Source: Clostridia bacterium
Lineage (GTDB): Bacteria > Bacillota > Clostridia > Christensenellales > CAG-138
Direction of reading: 5' to 3'
NCBI GenBank assembly: GCA_017545535.1
Contig: JAFWMS010000028.1
Location: forward strand, 62,001 to 126,000
Length of the DNA: 64,000 bases
Program-made: the position numbers and the translations under genes
Shown: positions 1 to 7,205 of the stretch, in pieces
How the letters are laid out: each line of letters starts with the position of its first letter
Numbering within the stretch: position 1 is the first letter of the stretch
Notes under the pieces: generated by a model
Told to the model about the DNA's origin: nothing
The model's input: only the letters and a program-made list of their open reading frames with translations
Databases searched by the model: none

Positions 1-1
1 G

Positions 2-502
2 GGAGTGGTCATCAACCTGCTTAGGTCGGTGCCCTTCATCATCCTGCTGGTGTGGGTCATGCCCGTGACAAGGGCCCTCATGGGCACCACCATCGGTTCG
101 AAGGCGACCCTCTCCCCCCTCACCATCGCGGCGGCGCCCTTCATCGCCCGGATGGTGGAATCCTCCGCCCGGGAGGTGGACCGGGGCGTCATCGAAGCAG
201 CCCTGTCCATGGGCGCATCCCCCAGCCAGGTGCTCCTTCGGGTGATCCTGCCGGAGGCCAAGCCCTCCCTCATCACCGGCGCAGCCATCGCCATCACCAC
301 CATCCTTGGCTATTCGGCCATGGCGGGCATCGTGGGCGGCGGCGGACTCGGGGCCATCGCCATCAACTATGGCTACTATCGGAGCAACAGCCGGATCATG
401 CTCATCATGGTGGTGCTGCTGGTCCTCATCGTTCAGGTATTCCAGGAAGCGGGCAGCCGGATCGCCCACAAGTCAGACAGAAGGGTCCGGGAACAAAACT
501 AA
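2..502 (+). CDS. metI: Methionine ABC transporter permease MetI (5' partial)
   Basis: This is the C-terminal 166 codons of the membrane permease of a D/L-methionine ABC importer; the 5' end lies outside the window. The visible protein is hydrophobic and carries the coupling-loop signature of ABC permeases (EAALSMGASPSQVLLRVILPEA, about residues 65-86), where the ATPase docks. This is followed by the GYSAMAGIVGGGGLGAIAI segment typical of MetI. The metQ start lies 25 bp after the stop, so both belong to one operon; the ATPase gene metN should lie upstream, outside the window. The call rests on family motif plus neighbour. The product acts in the cytoplasmic membrane. Confidence 0.93.
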   Translation, partial: GVVINLLRSVPFIILLVWVMPVTRALMGTTIGSKATLSPLTIAAAPFIARMVESSAREVDRGVIEAALSMGASPSQVLLRVILPEAKPSLITGAAIAITTILGYSAMAGIVGGGGLGAIAINYGYYRSNSRIMLIMVVLLVLIVQVFQEAGSRIAHKSDRRVREQN

Positions 503-527
503 TCTATTATGAAAAGGAGATACATCC

Positions 528-1343
528 ATGAAAAAACTCATCGCCATCATTTTGACCGTCGCTCTCATCCTCTCCTTCACCGCCTGCGGCAAGAAGGCTG
601 CCGATAAGAAAGCCATCAAGGTCGGCGCCAGCATCACCCCCCACGCGGAGATCCTGCGGGAGGCCGCCAAGCTTCTTGAAAAGGAAGGCATCACCCTGGA
701 GGTGGTGGAGTATACCGACTATGTCCAGCCCAACACCGCTGTGGAGGACGGGAGTTTGGACGCCAACTACTTCCAGCACACCCCCTATCTCAACACCTTC
801 AACGCGGAGAACAAGACCCATCTGGTCTCTGTTGGTCTGGTCCACTACGAGCCCTTCGGCATCTATGCCGGCAAAGTGAAGGCCCTCAGTGACCTGCCCG
901 AAGGCGCCAAGATCGGCGTGCCCAACGACGGCAGCAATGAGACCCGTGCCCTGCTCCTTCTGCAGCAGGAGGGCTTGATCAAGCTGAAGGACGGCATCGA
1001 CGCCGCCTCCAACGCCACCAAGCTGGACGTAGTGGAGAACCCCAAGAACATCGAGATCGTGGAGATGGAGGCCGCCCAGATCCCCAAGGCCCTTTCCGAT
1101 CTGGAGTTCGGCGTCATCAACGGCAACTACGCCCTGCAGGCGGGCCTGAACGCGGGCACGGACGCCCTGGCCGTGGAGGACGCCTCCGGCTCCGGCGCCC
1201 AGACCTACGCCAACGTTCTGTGCGTGAAAGAGGGGCATGAGAAGGACGAGGCCATCCTGGCCCTCTTCAAGGCCCTGACCAGCCAGGAAGTCAAGGACTT
1301 CATCAACGCCACCTACCAGGGCGCTGTGGTGCCGATTTTCTAA
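528..1343 (+). CDS. metQ: Methionine-binding lipoprotein MetQ (NlpA family)
   Basis: This 271-residue substrate-binding lipoprotein delivers methionine to the MetNI importer. Residues 1-20 form a lipoprotein signal (basic MKK, hydrophobic core, lipobox FTAC), so Cys20 should be lipidated and the protein held on the outer face of the membrane. The mature part shows NlpA-family motifs: VGASITPHAEIL near residue 31, the YTDYVQPNTA stretch, DANYFQHTPYL, and a late NGNYALQAG segment. Length is normal for the family. AAAAGGAGA about 8 bases before the ATG supports the start. It is the last gene of the operon and is followed by a strong terminator. No S-box riboswitch can be seen because the operon start is outside the window. 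Confidence 0.95.
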   Translation: MKKLIAIILTVALILSFTACGKKAADKKAIKVGASITPHAEILREAAKLLEKEGITLEVVEYTDYVQPNTAVEDGSLDANYFQHTPYLNTFNAENKTHLVSVGLVHYEPFGIYAGKVKALSDLPEGAKIGVPNDGSNETRALLLLQQEGLIKLKDGIDAASNATKLDVVENPKNIEIVEMEAAQIPKALSDLEFGVINGNYALQAGLNAGTDALAVEDASGSGAQTYANVLCVKEGHEKDEAILALFKALTSQEVKDFINATYQGAVVPIF

Positions 1344-1412
1344 GGCGGCCATCAGGCAGCGACGGGGAGCATGCTTCCCGTAGGCGCCAAACAGAAAACA
1401 GGCAAGATCGCT

Positions 1413-1450
1413 AAAAGCCTGATCCGGTCTCGAACCGGATCAGGCTTTTT
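1413..1450. terminator. Bidirectional intrinsic terminator between metQ and the MATE gene
   Basis: A perfect 15-bp inverted repeat (AAAAGCCTGATCCGG and its complement) encloses a 7-base loop. The T-run after the right arm serves metQ; the A-run before the left arm serves the convergent minus-strand MATE gene. Confidence 0.93.
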
Positions 1451-1493
1451 GTTCGAACGATACAAGCTGGGCCCTGCAGATCGAAAGAAAAAA

Positions 1494-2975
1494 TTATTTT
1501 TCCCGCTCCAGGGGCTTGATCTTGTTCCGATACAGCCGGAGCATCAGAACCCCGGCCAGGATCAGGTGGGAGAACTCCGCGATGGGGAAGGCCCACCAGA
1601 CCGCTTCGATCCGATGGGTGAGGGTGGCCATGAGGTAGGCCACGGGGAGCAGGATCACCAGCTGCCTCGCAAGGGACGTGATCATCCCGTAGATGCCCGT
1701 GTCCGTGGCCCCGTAGACCGTGCCCATGGAGATGCCCACGGCCGCGCAGACGAAGCCCCAGGCGATGATGTGGATGGTGGTGACGGTGACGCCGTAGGTG
1801 AAGTCGGAAACGGCGAACAGCTCCATGAGGGTGGGCGCCCCCAGCTCGAAGAGGGCCGTGCCCGCCACCATGAACACCGCGCAGAACAACGTCAGCATCC
1901 CGTAGGCCCGCATGAACCGCTTCTTGTTCCGGGCGCCGTAGTTGTAGCCCAGGATGCTCATGGCCGCGTTGTTGAGGCCGAACACCGGCATGAAGATCAC
2001 GGACTGGAGGCGGAAATAGGTGCCGAAGGCGCTCTTATAGGCGTCCACATAGTTCACGTTGGGGTCAAGATGCTCCATATGGTACTCGCCCAGGCCCTTC
2101 AAAATCCCGTTCATGCCCAGATACATGACCGTGCCCACGGCCTGCATGAGGATGGAGGGCACGCCCACGCTGTAGATGTCCTTCACGGTCTGCTTCCGGA
2201 GCCTGAAGTGCTCTTTCTTCAGCTGCACCTCGCTCTTGGAGCGGGTGAGCATGACCAGGGCCAGGCCCATGGACGCGAACTGGCCCGCCACCGTGGCGAT
2301 GGCCGCGCCGGTGACGCCCATGGCGGGGATGGGTCCCCAGCCCAGGACGAAGACCCGGTCCAAAATGATGTTGGAAAAGGCACCGGTCAATTGCATCATC
2401 ATGGCCACCATGGTCCGCCCCTGGGCGGTCATGATCCGCTCGATGCCCACGGAGAGGAAGATGCCCACGGAGAGGGACAGGCAGATGGTCATATACTCGG
2501 TGCCGAAGAGGCGGACGATGGGGTCGTTGTCCTGCCAGGTCATGAACGCCCGGGAGAGGAACAGCCCGATGCAGCTGAAGAACAGGGAGCTGATCACCAT
2601 GAGCACCAGCCCGTTGCCCGCGGCCCGGTTGGCATCCTCGCCCCGCATTTCGCCGAGACGCCGGGAGATGAGGGAGTTCATGCCCACGGCGGTGCCCACC
2701 GCCACGGAGATCATGAGCATCTGCAGCGGGTTCACCGTGGAGAGGGCGTTCAGGGCCTTGTCGCCGATGGTGCTCTCCGTGCCGGGCACGTAAAGCTCGC
2801 CCAAAATGCCCGTGAGCTGCTCCGGGCTCAGGGTGGAGAGCCGGGACACGAACACGCTGTCCACGATGTTGTACAGCGCCTGCACCAGCATGCTGACGAT
2901 GATGGGCCAGCCCATGCTGAGGAGCAATTTCCCCTCCGGCTCGGTGGCCATTTTGTTCTGTCGAATGTTTTCCAT
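1494..2975 (-). CDS. MATE family efflux transporter
   Basis: This 493-residue integral membrane protein belongs to the multidrug and toxin extrusion family (Na+ or H+ coupled export of cationic drugs or metabolites). It has about 12 hydrophobic segments in two similar halves. The N-half carries SMGWPIIVSMLVQALYNIVDSVFVSR and SRRLGE, both typical of the NorM/DinF-type fold; the C-half has FGLNNAAMSILGYNYGA. An in-frame ATG exists 12 codons upstream (3011), but it lies inside the predicted -35 box. The ATG at 2975 sits exactly where transcription should begin, 7 bases after a TATAAT box, so I prefer it; a further ATG at 2951 also lacks a Shine-Dalgarno site. It converges on metQ and is divergent from the leader-peptide operon. 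The substrate is unknown. Confidence 0.9.
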   Translation of the reverse strand: MENIRQNKMATEPEGKLLLSMGWPIIVSMLVQALYNIVDSVFVSRLSTLSPEQLTGILGELYVPGTESTIGDKALNALSTVNPLQMLMISVAVGTAVGMNSLISRRLGEMRGEDANRAAGNGLVLMVISSLFFSCIGLFLSRAFMTWQDNDPIVRLFGTEYMTICLSLSVGIFLSVGIERIMTAQGRTMVAMMMQLTGAFSNIILDRVFVLGWGPIPAMGVTGAAIATVAGQFASMGLALVMLTRSKSEVQLKKEHFRLRKQTVKDIYSVGVPSILMQAVGTVMYLGMNGILKGLGEYHMEHLDPNVNYVDAYKSAFGTYFRLQSVIFMPVFGLNNAAMSILGYNYGARNKKRFMRAYGMLTLFCAVFMVAGTALFELGAPTLMELFAVSDFTYGVTVTTIHIIAWGFVCAAVGISMGTVYGATDTGIYGMITSLARQLVILLPVAYLMATLTHRIEAVWWAFPIAEFSHLILAGVLMLRLYRNKIKPLEREK

Positions 2976-2982
2976 GGGCCGT

Positions 2983-3011
2983 ATTATATAGGAGGTTTTC
3001 TGCGAGCGCAA
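2983..3011 (-). promoter_or_regulatory. Promoter of the MATE gene, probably giving a leaderless mRNA
   Basis: On the minus strand TTGCGC (3006-3011), a 17-base spacer and TATAAT (2983-2988) form a good sigma-A promoter. Exactly 7 bases separate the -10 box from the ATG at 2975, which places the expected start point on or next to the start codon. No Shine-Dalgarno sequence precedes the ATG. Confidence 0.72.
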
Positions 3012-3063
3012 GCCCTTGTTTTCGGGAAAAAGCGCGCAAGTTCTTTTCTATCCGTTTTTGAGG

Positions 3064-3092
3064 TTGCATGCCGCGGGACATGCATATATAAT
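3064..3092 (+). promoter_or_regulatory. Promoter with palindromic spacer, upstream of the leader peptide operon
   Basis: TTGCAT (3064-3069), a 17-base spacer and TATAAT (3087-3092) form the promoter. The spacer carries a dyad, TGCATG (3065-3070) and CATGCA (3079-3084), around a CCGCGG core, as expected for a repressor or activator site between the -35 and -10 boxes. The CD3324-type protein encoded downstream could be the ligand of this site, which is inference. Confidence 0.65.
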
Positions 3093-3135
3093 ACATATTG
3101 AATCATGCGTAATCTATAGAAAGGAGGCTAAATCA

Positions 3136-3162
3136 ATGATCGTGAGGTTCTTGACGGTCTGA
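3136..3162 (+). CDS. Eight-codon leader peptide MIVRFLTV
   Basis: ATG ATC GTG AGG TTC TTG ACG GTC TGA is preceded by AAAGGAGG at the ideal 7-base distance, a better ribosome site than most genes here have. The stop codon and last sense codon form the 5' arm of an 11-bp hairpin (3157-3167 with 3181-3191). A ribosome finishing or pausing on this ORF would therefore melt the hairpin and change access to the next gene at 3218. This is the layout of translational or transcriptional attenuators for antibiotic-resistance genes. The peptide does not match a stalling motif I know. Coding status is inferred from the ribosome site and geometry. Confidence 0.6.
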   Translation: MIVRFLTV

Positions 3163-3214
3163 GCTTAAATCCGTGAATCCTAAGCTCAGACGGTTCCTGA
3201 TATGTAGGAGGACC
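3153..3214 (+). promoter_or_regulatory. Attenuator-like RNA hairpins before the CD3324-type regulator
   Basis: Hairpin 1 pairs GTCTGAGCTTA (3157-3167) with TAAGCTCAGAC (3181-3191) around a 13-base loop and can extend by a few pairs to 3153/3195. Hairpin 2 pairs GGT-TCCT (3192-3198) with AGGA-ACC (3206-3214, two bases bulged) and covers the AGGAGG ribosome site of the next gene. The extended form of hairpin 1 and hairpin 2 share bases 3192-3195, so they can compete. There is no T-run, so control of translation is more likely than of termination. Confidence 0.55.
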
Positions 3215-3217
3215 AGT

Positions 3218-3517
3218 ATGAGCTATATCAAGGCAGATAAGGTGCTGCCCAAGGAGTTAATCGAAGCTATCCAGCACTATATAGACGGCAAATCCATCTA
3301 TATCCCAAGTAAACAGAAGCAGGCATGGGGGAACGGCACCTCCGCCAAGGCGTACTTTCGGGAACGAAACGAAAGGATATGCGACGCCTACCAAAGCGGA
3401 GCAAGCCGAAGGGAGCTGTCCCTCCGCTTTGCGTTGTCTGAAAAGAGCATCCAGCGCATCCTGCGGGAACAGAACAAACGACACAACGATTTCAACAATG
3501 GGGAGGAAACACCATGA
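3218..3517 (+). CDS. CD3324 family / Mor-like DNA-binding regulator
   Basis: This 99-residue protein resembles the small CD3324-family proteins of Clostridia, which carry a Mor-activator-like helix-turn-helix. Recognisable parts are YIKADKVLPKELIEAIQHYIDG at the N-terminus, the short YIPSK strand near residue 29, and a C-terminal HTH (YQSGASRRELSLRFALSEKSIQRILREQ, about residues 58-86). The start at 3218 is chosen because AGGAGG lies 7 bases before it; an ATG at 3173 lies inside the leader hairpin and has no ribosome site. The stop codon overlaps the next start (ATGA), so it is translationally coupled to the acetyltransferase fusion. It probably regulates this operon, perhaps through the dyad at 3065-3084. 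Confidence 0.8.
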   Translation: MSYIKADKVLPKELIEAIQHYIDGKSIYIPSKQKQAWGNGTSAKAYFRERNERICDAYQSGASRRELSLRFALSEKSIQRILREQNKRHNDFNNGEETP

Positions 3518-5007
3518 ACATACAATTAAGACCTGTGGACGACAGCAACCGGGAGGCGGTCTTGGCCCTGTCTGTCCGGGAGGACCAGCCCTTCGTGGCG
3601 CCCAACGACGTATCCCTGCGGCAGGCGGCGGAAACGAATGAAAAATACCACGGCGTGGCCCGTCCCTTCGGCATCTATGCGGACGAGAAGCTGGTGGGCT
3701 TCTGCATGTTTGTATTTGCGCCGCAGGCGGAGGACGAGGACGATCGCTACTGGCTTTGGCGCTTCATGATCGACCAAAGCGAGCAGGGCAAGGGCTACGG
3801 CCAGGCGGCCCTCGCCGAGATCATCCGCTATTTCAAAAAGAACGGCGCGGACAGGCTCTTCCTCTCCACCGAGCCGGAGAACGAGCGGGGTCTACATATC
3901 TATCACAAGGCCGGCTTTCGGGAGACCGGCATCATCGACGGCGACGAAGCCGTCCTCATGCGGATGCTGAAGGGGCCCAACCGGATCGTCAAGAATTTCT
4001 ATGGCGTGGACGTGGATAAGGCCATGCGGATCAGAGGCAGGAAGGGCTACGGCGTCAGCATCGCCGTTTCGGACAGCGACGGCGATTTGAGCACCTACTG
4101 CGCCGGCAGCGGCCGGTACGGCCAGGATTTCCCGGTGAACCCGGACATGCTCTTCCAGGCGGGCTCCGTCTCTAAGCCCATGTTCGCCCTGACTCTCCTC
4201 AGGTACGCGGACAAGGGGAAGATCGATCTCGACGCGGACATCTCCGGCGTGGTGCCGGAATTCGTGAAGAAGGGCCCGGTGACCTTCGCCGCCCTGCTCT
4301 CTCACACGGCGGGGTATAACGTCCACGGCTTTCCGGGCTATCCGGCCGCCCACGAGCCCCTGTCCCTGGAGGACGTGCTCTCGGGCAAGGGCAACACGCC
4401 CCGGCTCCGGCGCATCCGGCCCTACGGCAAGCAGCACATGTACTCCGGCGGCGGCATCACTCTCGCTGAGCTCGCTTTCACCCGCATCACGGGCACCACC
4501 CTACGGGACGCCTTCCAAAAGGAGGTGGCGGAGCCCCTGGGCCTTCAGCGCACCGGCTTCTTCCAGCCCCTGGACGAGGAACTGGTCGGCAACGCGGCCT
4601 TCGGCTGGCGGCTTGGTGAGAAGGAGGATGCGGCCCACGGCTATCACTACTATCCCGAGCACGCGGCGGCGGGCCTTTGGACCACGCCCACGGAGCTGGT
4701 CAAGGTCGGTATCGCCCTGTCGCGGAGCTATCGCCGGGGTGGCTTCCTGAAAAAGAAGACCGCCCGGCGCATGATGACGCCGATCATGGACGACTACGGG
4801 CTTTGCCTGGACGTCTGGGAGTCGGAAGCCCGAGAGGACAGCGTGGCCGGTCACACCGGAGAAAACTGGGGTTTTTTGACCAGCTGGGTCTTCTCCCGCA
4901 AGAAGGATATCTGCGTGGCCGTGATGTACAACAACGTGACGGCAGCCGCCGATGTGGCCATGGAAAACATCGCCTGTGAGATCTACAAAAACGCAAAGGA
5001 AGAATAG
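3514..5007 (+). CDS. GNAT acetyltransferase fused to a class C beta-lactamase-like serine hydrolase
   Basis: This is a two-domain protein of 497 residues without signal peptide, so it is predicted cytoplasmic. Residues 1-150 form a GNAT N-acetyltransferase of the BltD/SpeG-like kind; the acetyl-CoA loop reads QGKGYGQAAL near residue 91, after WRFMIDQ. Residues 165-490 form a serine hydrolase of the class C beta-lactamase/transpeptidase fold: Ser218-x-x-Lys221 (SVSK), Tyr310 in YSGG (the usual Asn is Gly) and His447-Thr-Gly. Such hydrolases include esterases and peptidases as well as beta-lactamases, so the substrate cannot be read from sequence. The start overlaps the upstream stop by 4 bases. 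Acetylation plus hydrolysis in one chain suggests inactivation of one small molecule, which is inference. Confidence 0.88.
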   Translation: MNIQLRPVDDSNREAVLALSVREDQPFVAPNDVSLRQAAETNEKYHGVARPFGIYADEKLVGFCMFVFAPQAEDEDDRYWLWRFMIDQSEQGKGYGQAALAEIIRYFKKNGADRLFLSTEPENERGLHIYHKAGFRETGIIDGDEAVLMRMLKGPNRIVKNFYGVDVDKAMRIRGRKGYGVSIAVSDSDGDLSTYCAGSGRYGQDFPVNPDMLFQAGSVSKPMFALTLLRYADKGKIDLDADISGVVPEFVKKGPVTFAALLSHTAGYNVHGFPGYPAAHEPLSLEDVLSGKGNTPRLRRIRPYGKQHMYSGGGITLAELAFTRITGTTLRDAFQKEVAEPLGLQRTGFFQPLDEELVGNAAFGWRLGEKEDAAHGYHYYPEHAAAGLWTTPTELVKVGIALSRSYRRGGFLKKKTARRMMTPIMDDYGLCLDVWESEAREDSVAGHTGENWGFLTSWVFSRKKDICVAVMYNNVTAAADVAMENIACEIYKNAKEE

Positions 5008-5014
5008 GGAAAGC

Positions 5015-7171
5015 ATGATCTACGAGCTGAAGGACAGAGCGAAGGCTGCGCCCCTGTTCGCGGGCATGGAGGACTCCATGATCGCCTCCTGCCTGCAGGG
5101 GATGATGGACAGCAAGATATACGTAACCGATCCCGAGCATCCCAAGTCCGCCTTGGCCCACCTCGCCGATTTCGCCTTCCTGGCCGGGGCGCCGGACCGG
5201 GCGCTGGTAGCGGAGGGCAAGCCCCAGGGCTTCGTGGTCATGGTGCCCCCCGACGAAGCCTGGGCGCAGCTCATCGAGGACTGCTTCCCGGGGGTCGAGC
5301 GGTGGACCCGCTACGCCATCAAAAAGGACACGACCTTCGACCGGGAAAACCTGGAACGGCTGGCGGCGTCCCTGCCCGCCGGGTACGAGATGCGCCGGAT
5401 CGACGGGGACCTGTACGACAAATGCCTGGCAGAGCCCCTGTTCACGGACGGGGTGTGCCACTTCGGCTCCAAGGAAACGTATCTTGAACAGGGCCGGGGC
5501 TTCGCCGTGGTGAAGGACGGGGCGCCGGTGTCCATGGCCTCCTCCTACACAGTGTACCGGGAGGGCATCGAGATCGAGATCGACACCCTGGAATCGGAGC
5601 GAAGGAAGGGCCTCGCCACGGCGGTGGGCGCCCGGCTGATCCTATCCTGTCTCGACGACAATCTCTACCCCAGCTGGGATGCGGCCAACATGGATTCGGT
5701 CCGCCTGGCCGAAAAACTGGGGTACGCGTTCAGCCACGAGTACTATTGCTATGGCATTGAGGAGACGAATTCCACAATACATCAGGAGGATACAATGGAT
5801 AAGAAAACTTTGATGGAAAACCTGGCGCAAGCGCTGCAGGAAAAGGATTGCTTCAACGGGGCCTGGCTCTACGCCGAGAAGGGTGAGATCGTATCGAAGG
5901 GCGCTATAGGCTTCCGGGACCCGGGGGACACGCTGCCCATCACGGAGGACACCATCTTTCAGCTGGCCTCCGTCAGCAAGACCTTCACAGGGGCGGCAAC
6001 TTTGCTGGTGGTGCGGCAGGGCAAGCTGAGCCTGGAGGACAGGATCACGAAGTATTTCCCGGAGCTCACGGCCTACGAGGGCGTGACGGTCCGGCATCTT
6101 TTGAACCACACCAGCGGCATCCCCGATTACTTTGACGACGCGGACTGGTTCATCGACCTCTGGAAGAAGGAGCAGCGGGTGCCGGGCAACGACGAGATCC
6201 TGCGCTTCCTCCAAGAAACCAAGGCGAAGCCCTATTTCGCCCCGGGGGAGGGATTGCGATACTCCAACACCGGCTACAACCTGCTGGCCCTGCTGGTGGA
6301 GCGGCTCTCCGGCGTCCCCTATGAAGAATTCCTGCAAAGGAACATCTTCGAGCCCGCCGGCATGACCGCCACCCGCTGCTGCCATATCCGCCGGGACGGC
6401 GTCCCCTTTGAGAACTACGCCCAGGCCACGGTGTTCGAGAACGGCAGATGGGTGGCCGACGTGGACTCCGAGGAGGACGGCGACGTGGTGGCCTTCGACG
6501 GGCTCAATGGCGACGACTACGTGTTCACCAATATCTTCGACATGCTCAAATGGGACCGGGCCCTCCGGGAGGGCAAGGTGCTGACGCTGGAGGAGCAGCA
6601 GCTCGCGTACACCCCCGGCAAGCTGAACAACGGCGAGGACGCCGTGTACGACGCGGAGGACGGCCTGGGCTACGGTTTGGGCTGGGCCGTGGGCCGGGAG
6701 GAGGAGCTGGGGCTGGTGGTCAGCCACAGCGGCGGCATGCCGGGCGTCAGTACCTGGTTCGAGCGCTTCATCGACGCGGACAGGGTCCTGGTGATCCTCA
6801 GCAACCGGGACTACCGGGACGTGAGAGCGTATTTGGGCTACTGGAACGGCATGGAGGCCATCGTCCGGGACAAGGAGCCGGAGCCCATCGTCTCCATCGA
6901 AGACATCGCCGTCAAGGACCCCGACAAATCGAAGTGGGAAAGCTATTGCGGCAAGTACGAGCATCCCGAGGACGCCGATTTCATCGTGGACGAAGTGTTC
7001 CTGAAAGACGGCGAACTTCATGTCAATGCCATCGACGACGATGGGGACGATATGACCTTCCGCCTCTATCCCCTCGGGGAGAACGAGTTCGGCCGCAAGG
7101 GCGGCATGCTGAAGCTGACATTCGGCGAAAACTGCCTGACCATCGATGACAAAACCTGCAAAAAGCTGTAA
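5015..7171 (+). CDS. GNAT (PF12746-like) acetyltransferase fused to a beta-lactamase-fold serine hydrolase
   Basis: This is a 718-residue protein with no signal peptide. Residues 1-250 resemble the GNAT_acetyltr_2 group, ending in WDAANMDSVRLAEKLGY, a typical GNAT beta-strand/helix close. Residues 261-600 are a class C beta-lactamase-fold hydrolase with Ser319-x-x-Lys322 (SVSK), Tyr416-Ser-Asn418 and His571-Ser-Gly573, so all three active-site motifs are intact. Residues 630-718 look like the DUF3471-type tail found on such hydrolases. The acetyltransferase is of a different subfamily from that in the preceding gene, so this is not a simple tandem duplication. An in-frame AGGAGG and ATG sit at the domain junction (5784-5797). 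The start is only 7 bp after the previous stop. Confidence 0.88.
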   Translation: MIYELKDRAKAAPLFAGMEDSMIASCLQGMMDSKIYVTDPEHPKSALAHLADFAFLAGAPDRALVAEGKPQGFVVMVPPDEAWAQLIEDCFPGVERWTRYAIKKDTTFDRENLERLAASLPAGYEMRRIDGDLYDKCLAEPLFTDGVCHFGSKETYLEQGRGFAVVKDGAPVSMASSYTVYREGIEIEIDTLESERRKGLATAVGARLILSCLDDNLYPSWDAANMDSVRLAEKLGYAFSHEYYCYGIEETNSTIHQEDTMDKKTLMENLAQALQEKDCFNGAWLYAEKGEIVSKGAIGFRDPGDTLPITEDTIFQLASVSKTFTGAATLLVVRQGKLSLEDRITKYFPELTAYEGVTVRHLLNHTSGIPDYFDDADWFIDLWKKEQRVPGNDEILRFLQETKAKPYFAPGEGLRYSNTGYNLLALLVERLSGVPYEEFLQRNIFEPAGMTATRCCHIRRDGVPFENYAQATVFENGRWVADVDSEEDGDVVAFDGLNGDDYVFTNIFDMLKWDRALREGKVLTLEEQQLAYTPGKLNNGEDAVYDAEDGLGYGLGWAVGREEELGLVVSHSGGMPGVSTWFERFIDADRVLVILSNRDYRDVRAYLGYWNGMEAIVRDKEPEPIVSIEDIAVKDPDKSKWESYCGKYEHPEDADFIVDEVFLKDGELHVNAIDDDGDDMTFRLYPLGENEFGRKGGMLKLTFGENCLTIDDKTCKKL
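5784..5797 (+). promoter_or_regulatory. Internal ribosome site and in-frame ATG at the fusion junction
   Basis: AGGAGG (5784-5789) lies 5 bases before ATG (5795-5797), which is codon 261 of the fusion and begins MDKKTLMENLAQAL, a natural N-terminus for the hydrolase domain. The site could yield the hydrolase alone as a second product, or be a relic of two separate genes that lost the stop codon between them. Confidence 0.6.
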
Positions 7172-7205
7172 GAGCAATAGAAACCGGAATGGAGAGATCA
7201 ACCAT

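Noticed and set aside
1371-3101. A 576-codon open frame on the plus strand opposite the MATE gene
   Set aside because: It encodes a His/Gly/Asp-rich, low-complexity string typical of an antisense frame in GC-rich coding DNA, and has no ribosome site. The minus strand encodes a clear transporter.
3136-3162. Leader peptide as a relative of known erm or cat leaders
   Set aside because: MIVRFLTV does not contain a stalling motif that I recognise, so only the general layout is claimed.
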